Positions 8,883 to 18,500 are shown, counted from the first letter of the stretch. The stretch is 64,000 bases of DNA from Cryomorpha sp963836915 (GCA_963836915.1 CAWILH010000002.1:3720001-3784000), one strand, 5' to 3'. Notes: generated by a model from the letters alone, not told the origin. Made by a program: numbers and translations.

Positions 8883-10370
8883 ATGCGGAATATGAGAGAT
8901 AAGGAAATAAGTATATTTTGGTTTAAGCGCGATCTCCGATTGGAAGATAATCCTGCGCTCCATGAAGCAGCCCGGGCTGGGTTCCCTTTGGTGTTGGTTT
9001 ATATTATGGAGCCTTCGCTCATCACTGATCCGCATTATAGCGAGCGGCATTTTAATTTTATCAAAGAAAGTATCTCCGATTTAAATAAGCAGTTAGCGGC
9101 TTTTAATGCCCGCATTTTATGCATGGAAGGCGAAGTAGTCGATGTGCTGAAAGAGCTTGATAAGCGCGCCGATATCGCCAGACTATATAGCACCGTTGAA
9201 ACTGGGATCGATAAGACCTTCTCAAGAGATAAGCAGGTAAAAAAATTTTGTAAGGCCGCCAAAATCAACTGGAACGAATACGCTCAAAATAGCGTGGAGC
9301 GCGGGCGGAGCAACAGGGATTTTTGGCGCCTTGAACTGGATGATTTTTTAAGGGCACCGATTCAGGAAGTCGATTTTTCAAAGGTCAGTTTTGTCCCCGA
9401 GAATGATCTGCTTGGAATGGAAAGTAAATTAAAATTATTCCCGCTTCATACCCCTGCCCATCCGTTTCAAAAGGGTGGGAGGGATGTGGCAATTCGATAT
9501 GCTGATTCTTTTTTCTCTGACCGCATAGGTCTCTATTCCAAGACCATTTCAAAACCAGAGCGCTCACGTATAGGTTGTAGTAGGCTCTCGCCTTACATAG
9601 CCTGGGGGAATATCTCTATTCGAGAAGTTTATCAAAGGGGTTTAAAATTAAAGGCTCAGCGCCAATATTCGAATCAACTTAAGGCTTTTTTACCGCGATT
9701 GAGGTGGCAGAGTCATTTTATACAGAAGTTTGAATCGGAGATTAGAATGGAAAAGGAAGCAATAAACCGTGGGTATATTCAGCTTTCACAACCCAGAAAT
9801 GATTCGTATGTAGAAGCTTGGAAAACTGGAAAGACCGGGTACCCTTTAGTAGATGCTTCCATGCGCGCGGTGGTGCTTACAGGCTATCTCAATTTTAGGA
9901 TGCGCGCTTTGGTGACGTCTTTTCTGACCCATCATTTATTTCAGCATTTTACCACCGGCGCGGCTTGGTTGGGAAGCCAGTTTCTAGATTTTGAGCCAGG
10001 TATACATTATAGCCAAATGCAAATGCAGGCTGGCCTTACGGGTATAAATACGGTAAGGGTTTATAATCCCACTACCAATGCGTTAAAGCATGATGAAGAT
10101 GCTGTGTTCATAAAGAAATACCTACCAGAACTCAATATGCTACCACCGCCATTGGCCATAGAGCCGTGGAAGGTTACTGCGATGGAAGAAGCCATGTATG
10201 GCTTTGAATATGGTGTGGATTATCCCAAGAGGATCGTCGATATTTCGGCCACCCGTGCGCATGCGCTAGAGGTGCTTTACGGTCAGCGCAAGGATGGACT
10301 GGCAAAAGCAGAAATCAACAGGATTTTAGATCGCCATACATTACATAAAACAGAATCACGCTTTCCGTGA
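8883..10370 (+). CDS. Cryptochrome/DNA photolyase family flavoprotein
   Basis: About 495 residues. The N-terminal Rossmann domain starts ISIFWFKRDLRLEDNPALHEA, the antenna-binding domain of the photolyase family. The FAD-binding domain includes SRLSPYIAWGNIS, RLRWQSHFIQKFE, TGYPLVDASMRAVVLTGYLNFRMRALVTSFL and FLDFEPGIHYSQMQMQAGLTGINTVRVYNP. The last motif replaces the DGDLAxNxGxWQW segment of classical CPD photolyases, placing it with the cryptochrome-like/divergent photolyase group common in Bacteroidota and cyanobacteria. Its role is blue-light-dependent DNA repair or signalling. A GTG at 8871 is in frame, but it overlaps a promoter-like taccttcg, so ATG 8883 or 8892 is the likelier start. 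Confidence 0.9.
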   Translation: MRNMRDKEISIFWFKRDLRLEDNPALHEAARAGFPLVLVYIMEPSLITDPHYSERHFNFIKESISDLNKQLAAFNARILCMEGEVVDVLKELDKRADIARLYSTVETGIDKTFSRDKQVKKFCKAAKINWNEYAQNSVERGRSNRDFWRLELDDFLRAPIQEVDFSKVSFVPENDLLGMESKLKLFPLHTPAHPFQKGGRDVAIRYADSFFSDRIGLYSKTISKPERSRIGCSRLSPYIAWGNISIREVYQRGLKLKAQRQYSNQLKAFLPRLRWQSHFIQKFESEIRMEKEAINRGYIQLSQPRNDSYVEAWKTGKTGYPLVDASMRAVVLTGYLNFRMRALVTSFLTHHLFQHFTTGAAWLGSQFLDFEPGIHYSQMQMQAGLTGINTVRVYNPTTNALKHDEDAVFIKKYLPELNMLPPPLAIEPWKVTAMEEAMYGFEYGVDYPKRIVDISATRAHALEVLYGQRKDGLAKAEINRILDRHTLHKTESRFP

Positions 10371-10392
10371 AGCCTTTTGGTAATGTTATGGA

Positions 10393-10411
10393 TGAAGCTT
10401 AATGAGCTTCA
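10393..10411. terminator. Small hairpin between convergent genes
   Basis: TGAAGCT (10393-10399) pairs with AGCTTCA (10405-10411) around TAATG. It lies between the photolyase stop and the end of the convergent hypothetical gene. There is no T-run, so a terminator role is only possible. Confidence 0.3.
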
Positions 10412-10428
10412 GTGGAAAGGAAGTAGAG

Positions 10429-10872
10429 CTAGGATGGGTTTCCTGAAAATTCAAAATTATTGCTCATCGGCTTCCACATTGACTTTGAGATTCCGTTTAA
10501 GTCTCTGCGAGAGATAAATATAATATCGGACTTCGGTTTTTCGATTACCTTGAGATTTACCCTTTGGGCATTTTCATCGAACCTTAGCTCACAGCTGTAA
10601 TAATGTCCGGACTCTTCGTCGGTAACCGTAATGATCTCGCGGTTGGTAGCAGAATGTGATGTATTCTTTTTGGCGTCAGACGTGCTATTGGACGGATAGA
10701 GAAAAAGTGTCGCCCTAGTTTTAAAAGCACAGGGCCGATTGGAGAATTTAGTGTGCGTGAAAACCAGCCACGCGAGCATGGATTTTGAAGAAGAAAGCAC
10801 ACGAAATTCGGCTATTTCTTCGTGCGCCACAGCAATTGTTTTGCTTAATGCTTGCTTCTGAGTAGAATTCAT
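10429..10872 (-). CDS. Hypothetical protein
   Basis: A 147-residue cytoplasmic-looking protein without signal peptide or membrane helix. Recognisable pieces are an N-terminal MNSTQKQALSKTIAVAHEEIAEFR helix and a central strand-rich part (EIITVTDEESGHYYSCELRF, VNLKVIEKPKSDIIFISRRDL). No family was recognised. It is convergent with the photolyase gene. The ATG at 10872 is used; no alternative start gives a better N-terminus. Confidence 0.45.
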   Translation of the reverse strand: MNSTQKQALSKTIAVAHEEIAEFRVLSSSKSMLAWLVFTHTKFSNRPCAFKTRATLFLYPSNSTSDAKKNTSHSATNREIITVTDEESGHYYSCELRFDENAQRVNLKVIEKPKSDIIFISRRDLNGISKSMWKPMSNNFEFSGNPS

Positions 10873-11057
10873 TGCTCAATGAGTTGTGGTAGTTCTACGA
10901 AAGTATAGACTTTTATCCACGGTTTTTAGTCTTGTTGATACCTATTCAAAATACTTTGGTCTCAATAGGTTTGATTTTGTCGGTTTCTCTTTTACAAGGC
11001 GCGAAATTTGCTTTTGGGTGGGTTGATCTTTATTATTTACATTTAAAATTTAGCGAT

Positions 11058-11633
11058 ATGAAAATAAAAATTCTACCTATTAATATTTTAATCTTTTTGG
11101 CCTTGGCTTCCTCGAATATGTTCGCCCAAAATGGCGGCGAAAATGCTTTTGGAAAATGCGTGATCGCTTGTCCCGATACCCTATTGGTCGAAGCAGAATC
11201 GGACAGCACCTACATTATTCCCGATTTCTTTTTGAGCGGTGACATTGTATATGCAAGTTCCTGTGAGTTTGAAACCACCACCCAGTCGCCCGAAATGGGA
11301 ACGATAGTCACCTCTTTTGCCGATGTGTTTTTGAATTACACCATTGGCGGAGTTTCCGATGAATGTAATTTTACGCTGGTTTTAGAAACATCATTGGGAA
11401 TCCAAAAGAATCAGCGTATTGATTTCGTGATGTATCCAAATCCTGCGCTGTCAAATGTGAGCCTTCAAACCGCTGAACCCATAGAACAGGTGCAGCTTTA
11501 CGATATTACCGGAAAGCTTGTGATGGAGACCGATCAGGATCAAATCGATGTTTCTGAGCTTTCAAAAGGACTGTATTTCGTACAGATCAGCACTACGGCT
11601 GGCAGGGCTTCGAAAAGACTTGTGGTGAAGTAA
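11058..11633 (+). CDS. Secreted protein with T9SS type A sorting domain
   Basis: The frame is open from 10932, but the signal peptide MKIKILPINILIFLALASSN, cut near MFAQN, starts at ATG 11058, so the product is about 191 residues. The middle has an HYR-like segment (CVIACPDTLLVEAESDSTYIIPDF, DECNFTLVLE). The C-terminus is a textbook type IX secretion sorting domain: VMYPNPALSNVSL, EQVQLYDITGKLVMET, LSKGLYFVQISTTAGRASKRLVVK. The protein should be exported by T9SS and attached or released at the cell surface. Function of the cargo is unknown. A strong terminator follows. Confidence 0.85.
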   Translation: MKIKILPINILIFLALASSNMFAQNGGENAFGKCVIACPDTLLVEAESDSTYIIPDFFLSGDIVYASSCEFETTTQSPEMGTIVTSFADVFLNYTIGGVSDECNFTLVLETSLGIQKNQRIDFVMYPNPALSNVSLQTAEPIEQVQLYDITGKLVMETDQDQIDVSELSKGLYFVQISTTAGRASKRLVVK

Positions 11634-11658
11634 TCGTTTTTTGCATTTCATGCCTTAA

Positions 11659-11689
11659 AGCCATCGGATTTTTTTCGATGGCTTTTTTT
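11659..11689 (+). terminator. Rho-independent terminator after the T9SS cargo gene
   Basis: AGCCATCG (11659-11666) pairs with CGATGGCT (11676-11683) and is followed by six Ts. It sits 26 bases after the stop codon. Confidence 0.9.
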
Positions 11690-11692
11690 CTA

Positions 11693-11868
11693 GAGCGTCA
11701 CGTTTGAGTGGTATCCTTATTTTAGACCCGAATACTTTCATTTCCGAAAGCGTAATTGGCTGAAAAATCCGGAAGAGATTCGAAAAGTTTCGCCTGCTTA
11801 TCAGTTTTACAAGACTCAAAGAAATCAGTGGAGATCACTCAACCCAAATCTATATTTAAGTAGGTGAA
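11693..11868 (+). pseudogene. Short orphan coding remnant
   Basis: A startless frame reads EWYPYFRPEYFHFRKRNWLK...YQFYKTQRNQWRSLNPNLYL before a stop at 11866-11868. The aromatic and basic composition looks like real coding sequence, but there is no start codon and a TAG precedes it. I take it as the 3-prime remnant of an unrecognised gene. It meets the SRPBCC relic tail to tail, in a small patch of decayed sequence next to the IS630 element. Confidence 0.3.
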
Positions 11869-12018
11869 CTTTACAACTTCTTTTAGTTCATTTTTCTCTT
11901 CTATGGTATGCCAATCGTCTGATGCGCTATTCCATTTTTTGATCTGTTTAGGCTCCGTCCCATACATCTATCCTTCGGCAATAGTTGCTTTTATTTCGGC
12001 TTGTACAATAATTGATTC
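11845..12018 (-). pseudogene. SRPBCC/AHSA1-like domain relic cut by IS630
   Basis: On the minus strand, starting at the IS edge, the frame reads IIVQAEIKATIAE, then a TAG in place of one codon, then MYGTEPKQIKKWNSASDDWH and EEKNELKEVVKFTYLNI. This matches the N-terminus of AHSA1/SRPBCC proteins (IxVQAxIxAPIxxVWxxWTxPxHIxxWNxASDDWH...F.YR). The gene lost its start side to the IS630 insertion at a CTAG site and its C-terminal two thirds to deletion, and it has an internal stop. It is non-functional. Confidence 0.6.
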
Positions 12019-12020
12019 TA

Positions 12021-13222
12021 GTGTTACGTTAACTATAAATTGACGGATAAAGTCTTTTGAGTTTTATTCTCGCATCTTTATTTCTGAACTGCCAATTAAT
12101 TTTGCTGTTTTTATTATTTCTTGCTGCCTGCCATGCATCAACCTCGCCTTTGATCTTTTCCATGCTTGCCAAGTGCCGATTGAGGCACTGTCCATTTAGC
12201 ACATTCAATTCTATCTCCGCCATATTGAGCCAGCTGCCGTGCTTTGGGGTAAACACAAATTCGAACCTGTCCCATAGCCGCTTTGCTTCGGCGGGTTTGT
12301 ACGCCTCATAAAATGCGGAAGCGGCATGCGTCCTGAAATTGTCCATCACAAGTATTATCTTCTTTGCATCCGGATACCACTCATCCGCAATTTTCTTCAC
12401 AAATGCGGCCCAGTCTTTTTTCTTCTTGTATCTTGTAACTTCCACAAATCTATTGCCCGTCAGTGGTTCATTGGCCATGAATATGTTGACGACCCCATGT
12501 CTAATATATTCATAATCCACCCTGGCTTCCTGCCCGGGTCTCATCTCCGTGGACGGACGGCCTTCCTCTATCAATTGCTTTGGCGACTCGTCCATGCACA
12601 CCACGGGAAAACCTTTGTCGTAAGGCCTTTTGTAAACGTCAAGCACCTTTTCCATGTTCGCCACGAACTCACTGTTCTTTTCCGGTGGTATTACCCAGCC
12701 TTTGACTTTCCAGGGTTTAAGTTCGTTTTTTTTAGAATGTTCCCGACCGTGACGTGCGATATGCTTTCAACGTAGTCCAATTCTACCATCTTATCGGCAA
12801 GCATCCGTAAAGACCATTTCGCAAAACCTTTGGGTGGCTCGCTACAGCACAACGTGACCAGTTTCGCTTCCACGTCCCCGTCCGCCTTCTTTTCGTAAAC
12901 ACGGGTCGTTGGGCGGCGTTCCAGCACAGCTTCGATGCCATCCTCCATGAACTTCTTCTTGACCCTGTCGATCGTCCGCATGCCAACCTTAAGGACTTTG
13001 CTTATCTGTTCGTTGGTGACCTTATCAGAAAATCCGCCTTCGTCGCAGTTCAATAATATGTAGGCAGTGCGAAATGTCTGTGAAGTGTGGGATCCTTTGT
13101 CGATGATTGCCATTAATTCATCCACTTCGTCTTTTGTCAATTTAATTGTGTATCGTATCATTTGCTTCAAGGGTTTAGCAAATATACAAATCTATTACGT
13201 CACAATACGATTAACATAACAC
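12021..13222 (-). mobile_element. IS630-family element, copy 1 (1202 bp)
   Basis: The ends are imperfect inverted repeats: GTGTTACGTTAA at 12021 and the complement of GTGTTATGTTAA at 13222. TA dinucleotides flank both ends (12019-12020 and 13223-13224), the target duplication of IS630-type elements. Joining the flanks recreates CTAG, the target preferred by the founding IS630. It contains a two-frame transposase on the minus strand. A second copy, one base shorter, is at 26796-27996. Confidence 0.92.
12029..13170 (-). CDS. IS630-family transposase, two frames joined by likely programmed frameshift
   Basis: The first frame (13170 to 12691, 159 codons) holds the helix-turn-helix half (TNEQISKVLKVGMRTIDRVKKKFMEDG). 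The second (to 12029) holds the DDE catalytic half: VVCMDESPKQL, then ILVMDNFRTHAAS with the second Asp and TPKHGSWLNMAEIELNVL with the terminal Glu. The frames meet at a run of eight As on the coding strand (12726-12733). A slip there gives KKNELKPWKVKGWVIPPEKN, the usual IS630 linker. This arrangement is known for IS630/Tc1-mariner-type elements that use translational frameshifting. The catalytic residues appear complete, so this copy may be active. Confidence 0.85.
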
Positions 13223-13339
13223 TAGTTTCTTTTTTTTCTTGTTTAGATTGGTTTGAACCTAAAAAAAATTTTCTCAAGAAGAGACGTTTTAAGCAAAAAA
13301 GGATCTCGTTATGAAGTCATTATTCTATTCAGACTGCAA

Positions 13340-13720
13340 CTACTCTCTCAGAAAAGTCATGATCGTTTCAGCGGGGTCGGTCTCATTTAGATTTCCCATT
13401 TCAAAAGTGTTGGCATCAACGATGTGAAAGTAGAAAACCCTCGGAAACTGTTCGTCTGCGTTATTTGAGCTGAGCTCTATCATATCGGGGTCAAGCAGTC
13501 GAATGGTATTACTTCGTATGGAATGGTTCTCTCCATCCGTGATCCGTATTTCTTGAAGCTGGTCATTTTCAGTGAAGATCAATGTCGTTCTGTTTACCTG
13601 TGGACTCAATTCTGTAAATTCTCCCATGAGAACAAACACATCAGCCTTGGGTTCCGAATCAGATTCTGAACATGCTGACATTGCAAATAATGCGATAAGA
13701 ATCAATGAGAATTTTTTCAT
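13340..13720 (-). CDS. Hypothetical lipoprotein
   Basis: A 126-residue protein with a clear lipoprotein signal: MKKFSLILIALFAMSACSES, lipobox MSAC. The mature part is strand-rich and mostly hydrophilic (VFVLMGEFTELSPQVNRTTLIF, EIRITDGENHSIRSNTIRLL, VFYFHIVDANTFEMGNLNE), suggestive of a small beta fold such as a lipocalin-like domain. No family was recognised. Likely anchored in the outer membrane. It lies between the IS630 copy and the LytS/LytTR operon and shows no obvious link to either. Confidence 0.6.
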   Translation of the reverse strand: MKKFSLILIALFAMSACSESDSEPKADVFVLMGEFTELSPQVNRTTLIFTENDQLQEIRITDGENHSIRSNTIRLLDPDMIELSSNNADEQFPRVFYFHIVDANTFEMGNLNETDPAETIMTFLRE

Positions 13721-13985
13721 GTTTTTCGGCTTTGGATTATTATAGCCGTCTGAATAGAGGGCTGGCTTCTTATTCTTTTAAATGAAAATTTTTCCGATTG
13801 ATTTTCGTGAATTTCATTTCAAAAATTATACGCTGTGCAAGATAAGGGTTTAAACAAGGATGAGTAATGGGTTAAAATGCGCTAAAAAATAATTATCACT
13901 TTCTGCAGTTTCTTAGCCTGGCGCGATTATGATTTATCTACAGCTTAGCGTTTAAACACCCTGATCGGGCAGGTCAAAAGCAGAA

Positions 13986-14759
13986 TCAAAACCCTTCTCC
14001 ATCCATCCAATCCTTAAAACTTCTGGATTTTTCGCGGCTTATTACCACATCAAATTCGGTGGGCGGGGAGAGCTTTATTTTTAGTTTTCCTTTGAAGTAT
14101 TGGTGTATCTGATCTATGCTTGCCACTGATGCAAGCACTTGCCTGTTTAACCGGAAGAATTGCAGTGGGCTCAATTGGTTTTCGAGCTCATCGAGCGGCT
14201 GTTCGACCAGGTAGCTTTTACCACTGCGGAGCACAAGATGTGTATGGCCTTCCGCACTATAAAAATAGTGTACATCTTCCGTTTGAACCGGTATAAGCTT
14301 CGTGCCCAGTTTGATTAGAAAGCGCTCTTTATATTTTGGTTCTTGCCTTCGTATGGCATCTAGCAATTCGGCCATCTGTGGAACGCTTGATTTCTCTTCG
14401 GCAAATTTTCTGAATTTTTTAATGCTCCGATCCAAGTCATCTTCTTGTATGGGTTTTAGCAGGTATTCTATGCCGTTGGTTTTGAATGCATCCAGCATAT
14501 AGGAGTCATACGCCGTAGTGAAAATTATAGGGCACGCTATTTCTACAGCTTCGTAGATTTCAAAACTCAAACCGTCAGAGAGCTGTATATCGCTGAAGAT
14601 CAGATCGGGCGATCGATGATTTCTTAACCACTTAATCGCTTCGGTTACAGAGTCTATCAGTTCTACCACCCTTAGGTCGGCGTGATTTTGGCCAAGCAGA
14701 GTATTTAAACGGCGGTATGCCGGAGCTTCATCTTCAATAATCAGCACGTTCAGGCTCAT
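13986..14759 (-). CDS. LytTR-family response regulator
   Basis: A 257-residue regulator. The receiver domain (1-120) has the acidic cluster EDE at 9-11, phosphoacceptor Asp57 (IFSDIQL), Thr81/82 and Lys102 (LLKP). The C-terminal LytTR DNA-binding domain (about 145-255) shows RFLIKLGTKLIPVQTEDVHYFYSAEGHTHLVL, SYLVEQPLDELE and FFRLNRQVLASVASI. It is encoded four bases into the end of its LytS-type kinase gene (ATGA overlap), so the two are one operon. The divergently oriented TonB receptor gene is a plausible target. Confidence 0.95.
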   Translation of the reverse strand: MSLNVLIIEDEAPAYRRLNTLLGQNHADLRVVELIDSVTEAIKWLRNHRSPDLIFSDIQLSDGLSFEIYEAVEIACPIIFTTAYDSYMLDAFKTNGIEYLLKPIQEDDLDRSIKKFRKFAEEKSSVPQMAELLDAIRRQEPKYKERFLIKLGTKLIPVQTEDVHYFYSAEGHTHLVLRSGKSYLVEQPLDELENQLSPLQFFRLNRQVLASVASIDQIHQYFKGKLKIKLSPPTEFDVVISREKSRSFKDWMDGEGF

Positions 14760-15793
14760 ACCTTTATCGCTTCATGGCTTTTCTCTATTTGCAGGAGCGG
14801 CAGTGCCACCAAAAAATGCTCACGGGTTTCTATGATGTCTACTTCCCTGTCGCTCAAGTGACTATATCGCTGTCTGATATTGTCAAGTCCCGATTTTAGT
14901 GAGTTCTGATCTTGACGCTTTCGCTGAAGGGTATTTCTTACAATGAGCGATTTTCCATTTTCTACATAGATATCCACCGAGAGCGGTTTTGATGAAGAGA
15001 CGATATTATGCTTCACTGCATTTTCTACCAACATTTGCAGGGTAAGCGGCGCCACAGAATGAGCGAGCAGACTCTGGTCTATTGAGAAATTCACGCGCAG
15101 GCTCTCTTCAAATCTTATTTGCATCAAGTAGACATAGGCTTCCGTAGCCTTGAGCTCGGTGCGCAATTCTACGATTTCCTTGTCCTTGTATTGCAATATA
15201 TAGCGGTATACTTCCGAGAGTTTTTCGGTAAAGTGTGATGCTTGTTTCGGGTTTTCGTGAATAAGCGATACAAGTGTGTTCAGGCTATTAAATAGGAAAT
15301 GAGGCGATATATGGTTTTTTAGAACGCTCAGCTCTGTGCGTAGTGCCTGGCTCTTGAGCTGCTCCGTTTCAAGCTGTTGCTCGCGCCATTGCCGGAAGAA
15401 ATAACCAGCTTCGTACAGGGTAGTGATTATGGCGGTAGTACCTAAATTTCGCGTGAGCACCATCGTAAAATTATTGTCAAAGTCCATATCCTTCCATCCG
15501 ATGAGCGTAAAGCCCTCACAGAGCAGAAAGTCGGCCGTGACATTGAACAATACGATGCAAATGGCAGAAAGAAATACCCGCTGATGGGTGCTTGACAAGG
15601 CTGGATAGCGCTTCCTAAAAAAGCAGATCAACATATAATCGCCCTGCCAAAATACTGCGGTAAACAGCAAGGTAAACAGGAAATCTATTATTAAAAATTC
15701 TCCGTTGTTGAATAGGAAACTCAACAGCAATGACACTGTTGGAATTCCGATGATTCTCGGCCAAGGCTCTTTAGTTATTTGCTCAATCCGCAT
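14756..15793 (-). CDS. LytS/YehU-type sensor histidine kinase
   Basis: The frame is open from 15952, but the family N-terminus fits the internal ATG at 15793 (MRIEQITKEPWPRIIGI), giving 345 residues. Four hydrophobic segments (residues about 15-125) form the membrane sensor, followed by the His_kinase domain LSVLKNHISPHFLFNSLNTL with the phosphoacceptor His of SPHFLFN, and an ATPase domain with TLQMLVENAVKHN and SLKSGLDNIRQRY. It phosphorylates the LytTR regulator encoded immediately downstream with an ATGA overlap. It has no extracellular sensing domain, as is usual for this group. Confidence 0.9.
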   Translation of the reverse strand: MRIEQITKEPWPRIIGIPTVSLLLSFLFNNGEFLIIDFLFTLLFTAVFWQGDYMLICFFRKRYPALSSTHQRVFLSAICIVLFNVTADFLLCEGFTLIGWKDMDFDNNFTMVLTRNLGTTAIITTLYEAGYFFRQWREQQLETEQLKSQALRTELSVLKNHISPHFLFNSLNTLVSLIHENPKQASHFTEKLSEVYRYILQYKDKEIVELRTELKATEAYVYLMQIRFEESLRVNFSIDQSLLAHSVAPLTLQMLVENAVKHNIVSSSKPLSVDIYVENGKSLIVRNTLQRKRQDQNSLKSGLDNIRQRYSHLSDREVDIIETREHFLVALPLLQIEKSHEAIKV

Positions 15794-16033
15794 AAGAACC
15801 GAAAGTACGACTTTCACCCCATCCATTTGCCGCAAGGGTTGCCAAAACGGTATTTCTATGACCTGAACCGGTAGAAATAGAATTTGAATCCCAGTTCCTA
15901 CCACACCAAGCTCCTTGCAGACTTCAACCTTTATACTGCGGCTTCGCGCCATTATTTCTCCGCTCTGTAGCCACTGGCTTGAAGCGGGCGGAAACTTCGC
16001 TCATTTTTGCCCCGAATATTTAACCGTAAAATC

Positions 16034-18442
16034 ATGAAAACATTTTTCACTTTGATCGCCGTCCTTTTGAGCTTCTTGTTTAGCCTTACGGCCAATGGCC
16101 AAACCCAAGTAATAAAAGGGACTGTAAAAGACATTAGTTCAGAATTTCCACTGCCGGGTGTGAATATCGTATTGTCCAATAGCGACCCCTTTCTTGGTGC
16201 CACCACCGATATAGATGGTCGCTTCAGGCTGGAAGGGGTGCCTGTGGGAAGGCAAGATCTCATAGTAAAATTCATTGGTTACAAAACCCAAAATGTACCC
16301 AACGTACTCGTTACCGTTGGCAAGGAAGTAGTGCTGAACATAAAGCTTGAAGAGTCGGTAGAAAACTTAAATGAAATCGTGATCTCTGCCACCACCGAGA
16401 AGGATAGACCGATCAATGAAATGGCCAAGGTAAGTGCCCGCACCTTCAGCCTTGAAGAAGTAAACCGGTTTTCGGGCGGGCGAAATGATGTGGCCAGACT
16501 GGCGACCAATTTTGCCGGCGTGAGTGCTGCCAACGATTCTCGAAACGACATCGTGGTGCGTGGCAACTCACCTACAGGCCTGCTCTGGCGGGTGGAAGGG
16601 CTTCCGATAGGGACGACCAATCACTTCGCCACACTCGGCACCACAGGTGGGCCGGTAAGTGCACTGAATACCAACCTACTTAGAACCAGCGATTTTATAA
16701 CCGGAGCTTTTCCAGCAGAATATGGAAATGCAAATGCCGCTGTATTTGACGTGAAGTTCAGAAACGGAAATACCGATAAGTTTGAGTTCACCGCACAGGC
16801 ATCGGCTTTCAGCGGCATTGAATTTATGGCAGAGGTGCCATTAAACCGTGCCAAGCAGTCATCCTTCGTAGTCTCTTACCGCTACGGCATAGCATCGGTG
16901 GCTGCCACGGGTACATCGGCCGTGCCTTTTTATCAGGATCTTTCTTTTAAGCTCAACTTTGGCGAAAGCCCCTTCGGGCGCTTTGAGCTATTTGGTATGG
17001 GCGGGATCAGCTCTATCGATTTTATCGGTGCGGAACTCGATGAGAATGATCTTTTCTCCGATCCATCGGTAGATGCTTATGTGTCTAATCAATTGGCGTT
17101 GATTGGCTTAAACCATACCATACGACTCGATAAAACATCTTTTATCAAAACCACGCTAGGCACCACGCTGATGTCGAGCTTATACGATCAAGATAATTAT
17201 AGCCCCAATCCCGGTGGTGATGCACTTCAAAAATACCGCGCCACCGAAGCAGATGATACCGAGATGCGCTATACTTTATCATCGCAATACAATAAAAAGG
17301 TGAGTGCAAAATTAAGTCTGCGCGCCGGCCTATTGACTGAAGTATTTCATCTCAACAGCTCTGTGAAAGACAGGGATATGCGGACCGAAATTCCAGACTT
17401 GAATGAAGATGGTGTACCCGATTATTTCATTCCTACCCGCAATACCGACGAGTTCTCACCGCTGGCGCAGCTCTATGGTCAGGGCGAGTATAAATTCAGC
17501 GATGCGCTGAGCTTGACTTTAGGTGTGCATGGGCAATACCTAGCGCTTACCGAAGATTATGCCGTGGAGCCGCGCACGGGGCTAAGCTGGCAATTTAAGC
17601 CCAATCAGCGGTTGTCCATTGCCTACGGATTGCATAGCCAGGCGGTGCCGCTGCCTATTTTGGTCTATGAAGAAGAGACGAGCCCCGGAGTGTATGAGCG
17701 CACCAATGACGGACTTGGATTCATGCGGAGCAATCATTTTGTGGTGGCGCATGATTGGAATTTTGCCGAGAGCTGGAGATTGAAAACAGAAGTATATTAC
17801 CAAGCACTTTTTGACCTTCCCGTAGAGCGTTTTGCCAGCAGCTATTCGGCGGTAAATGAAGGTGCCGACTTTGTATTCGATGAGCGTGGATCGCTCGTGA
17901 GCAAAGGGTTGGGCGATAATTATGGAATTGAGCTTACCGCCGAGAAGTTTTTTAGCAAGGGTTATTATGGACTTACCACGGTGTCCCTTTTTCAGTCGAT
18001 GTACGAGGGGAGTGATGGGGTAGAACGCAGCACGGCATTTGAAAATCAATACGTGTTCAACGCCCTTTTCGGTAAGGAATGGAAGGTGGGTTCGGCCAAG
18101 CGGAATGCGCTGACCTTTGACACAAAATTTACCACTTCGGGTGGGCGCCCCTATACGCCGATCGACCTGGAAGCCACACGTGCCAATGGCGGTAGGGAAG
18201 TGCTACGCCAAGACTTGGCGTATAGCGAGCGGTACGATGCGTATATGCGATGGGATGTGAAGTTTGGCTTCCGCCTAAATAGTGCCAAGGGCAAAGTCTC
18301 CCACCAGATATTTGTTGACCTACAGAATGTTACTGGCCGTGAGAATATTTTTGAACTGCGCTATAATCCGGTGACCGAAGAAATCAATGAAGTAAGCCAA
18401 ACCGGATTTTTTCCTGACTTTATGTACCGGATTCAGTTTTGA
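16034..18442 (+). CDS. TonB-dependent outer-membrane receptor
   Basis: About 802 residues from the ATG at 16034, where the signal peptide begins (MKTFFTLIAVLLSFLFSLTA, cut near NGQ). A carboxypeptidase-regulatory-like domain follows (IKGTVKDISSEFPLPGVNIVL ... ATTDIDGRFRLEGVPVGRQDLIVKFIGYK). Then come the plug (FSLEEVNRFSGGRNDVARLATNFAGVSAANDSRNDIVVRGNSPTGLLWRVEGLPI) and a 22-strand-type barrel ending GFFPDFMYRIQF. It imports an unknown ligand with TonB energy. No SusD partner is adjacent, so polysaccharide uptake is not implied. It is divergent from the LytS/LytTR operon. Confidence 0.9.
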   Translation: MKTFFTLIAVLLSFLFSLTANGQTQVIKGTVKDISSEFPLPGVNIVLSNSDPFLGATTDIDGRFRLEGVPVGRQDLIVKFIGYKTQNVPNVLVTVGKEVVLNIKLEESVENLNEIVISATTEKDRPINEMAKVSARTFSLEEVNRFSGGRNDVARLATNFAGVSAANDSRNDIVVRGNSPTGLLWRVEGLPIGTTNHFATLGTTGGPVSALNTNLLRTSDFITGAFPAEYGNANAAVFDVKFRNGNTDKFEFTAQASAFSGIEFMAEVPLNRAKQSSFVVSYRYGIASVAATGTSAVPFYQDLSFKLNFGESPFGRFELFGMGGISSIDFIGAELDENDLFSDPSVDAYVSNQLALIGLNHTIRLDKTSFIKTTLGTTLMSSLYDQDNYSPNPGGDALQKYRATEADDTEMRYTLSSQYNKKVSAKLSLRAGLLTEVFHLNSSVKDRDMRTEIPDLNEDGVPDYFIPTRNTDEFSPLAQLYGQGEYKFSDALSLTLGVHGQYLALTEDYAVEPRTGLSWQFKPNQRLSIAYGLHSQAVPLPILVYEEETSPGVYERTNDGLGFMRSNHFVVAHDWNFAESWRLKTEVYYQALFDLPVERFASSYSAVNEGADFVFDERGSLVSKGLGDNYGIELTAEKFFSKGYYGLTTVSLFQSMYEGSDGVERSTAFENQYVFNALFGKEWKVGSAKRNALTFDTKFTTSGGRPYTPIDLEATRANGGREVLRQDLAYSERYDAYMRWDVKFGFRLNSAKGKVSHQIFVDLQNVTGRENIFELRYNPVTEEINEVSQTGFFPDFMYRIQF

Positions 18443-18500
18443 ACGGTAGCAGGTGCCAATAAAATGGTACTGAAGGAGACCGTTCAGCTCATTTAGAAAA

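Noticed and set aside
12057..12775. Rightward frames opposite the IS630 transposase
   Set aside because: They are antisense shadows of the transposase, repeated identically in the second copy.
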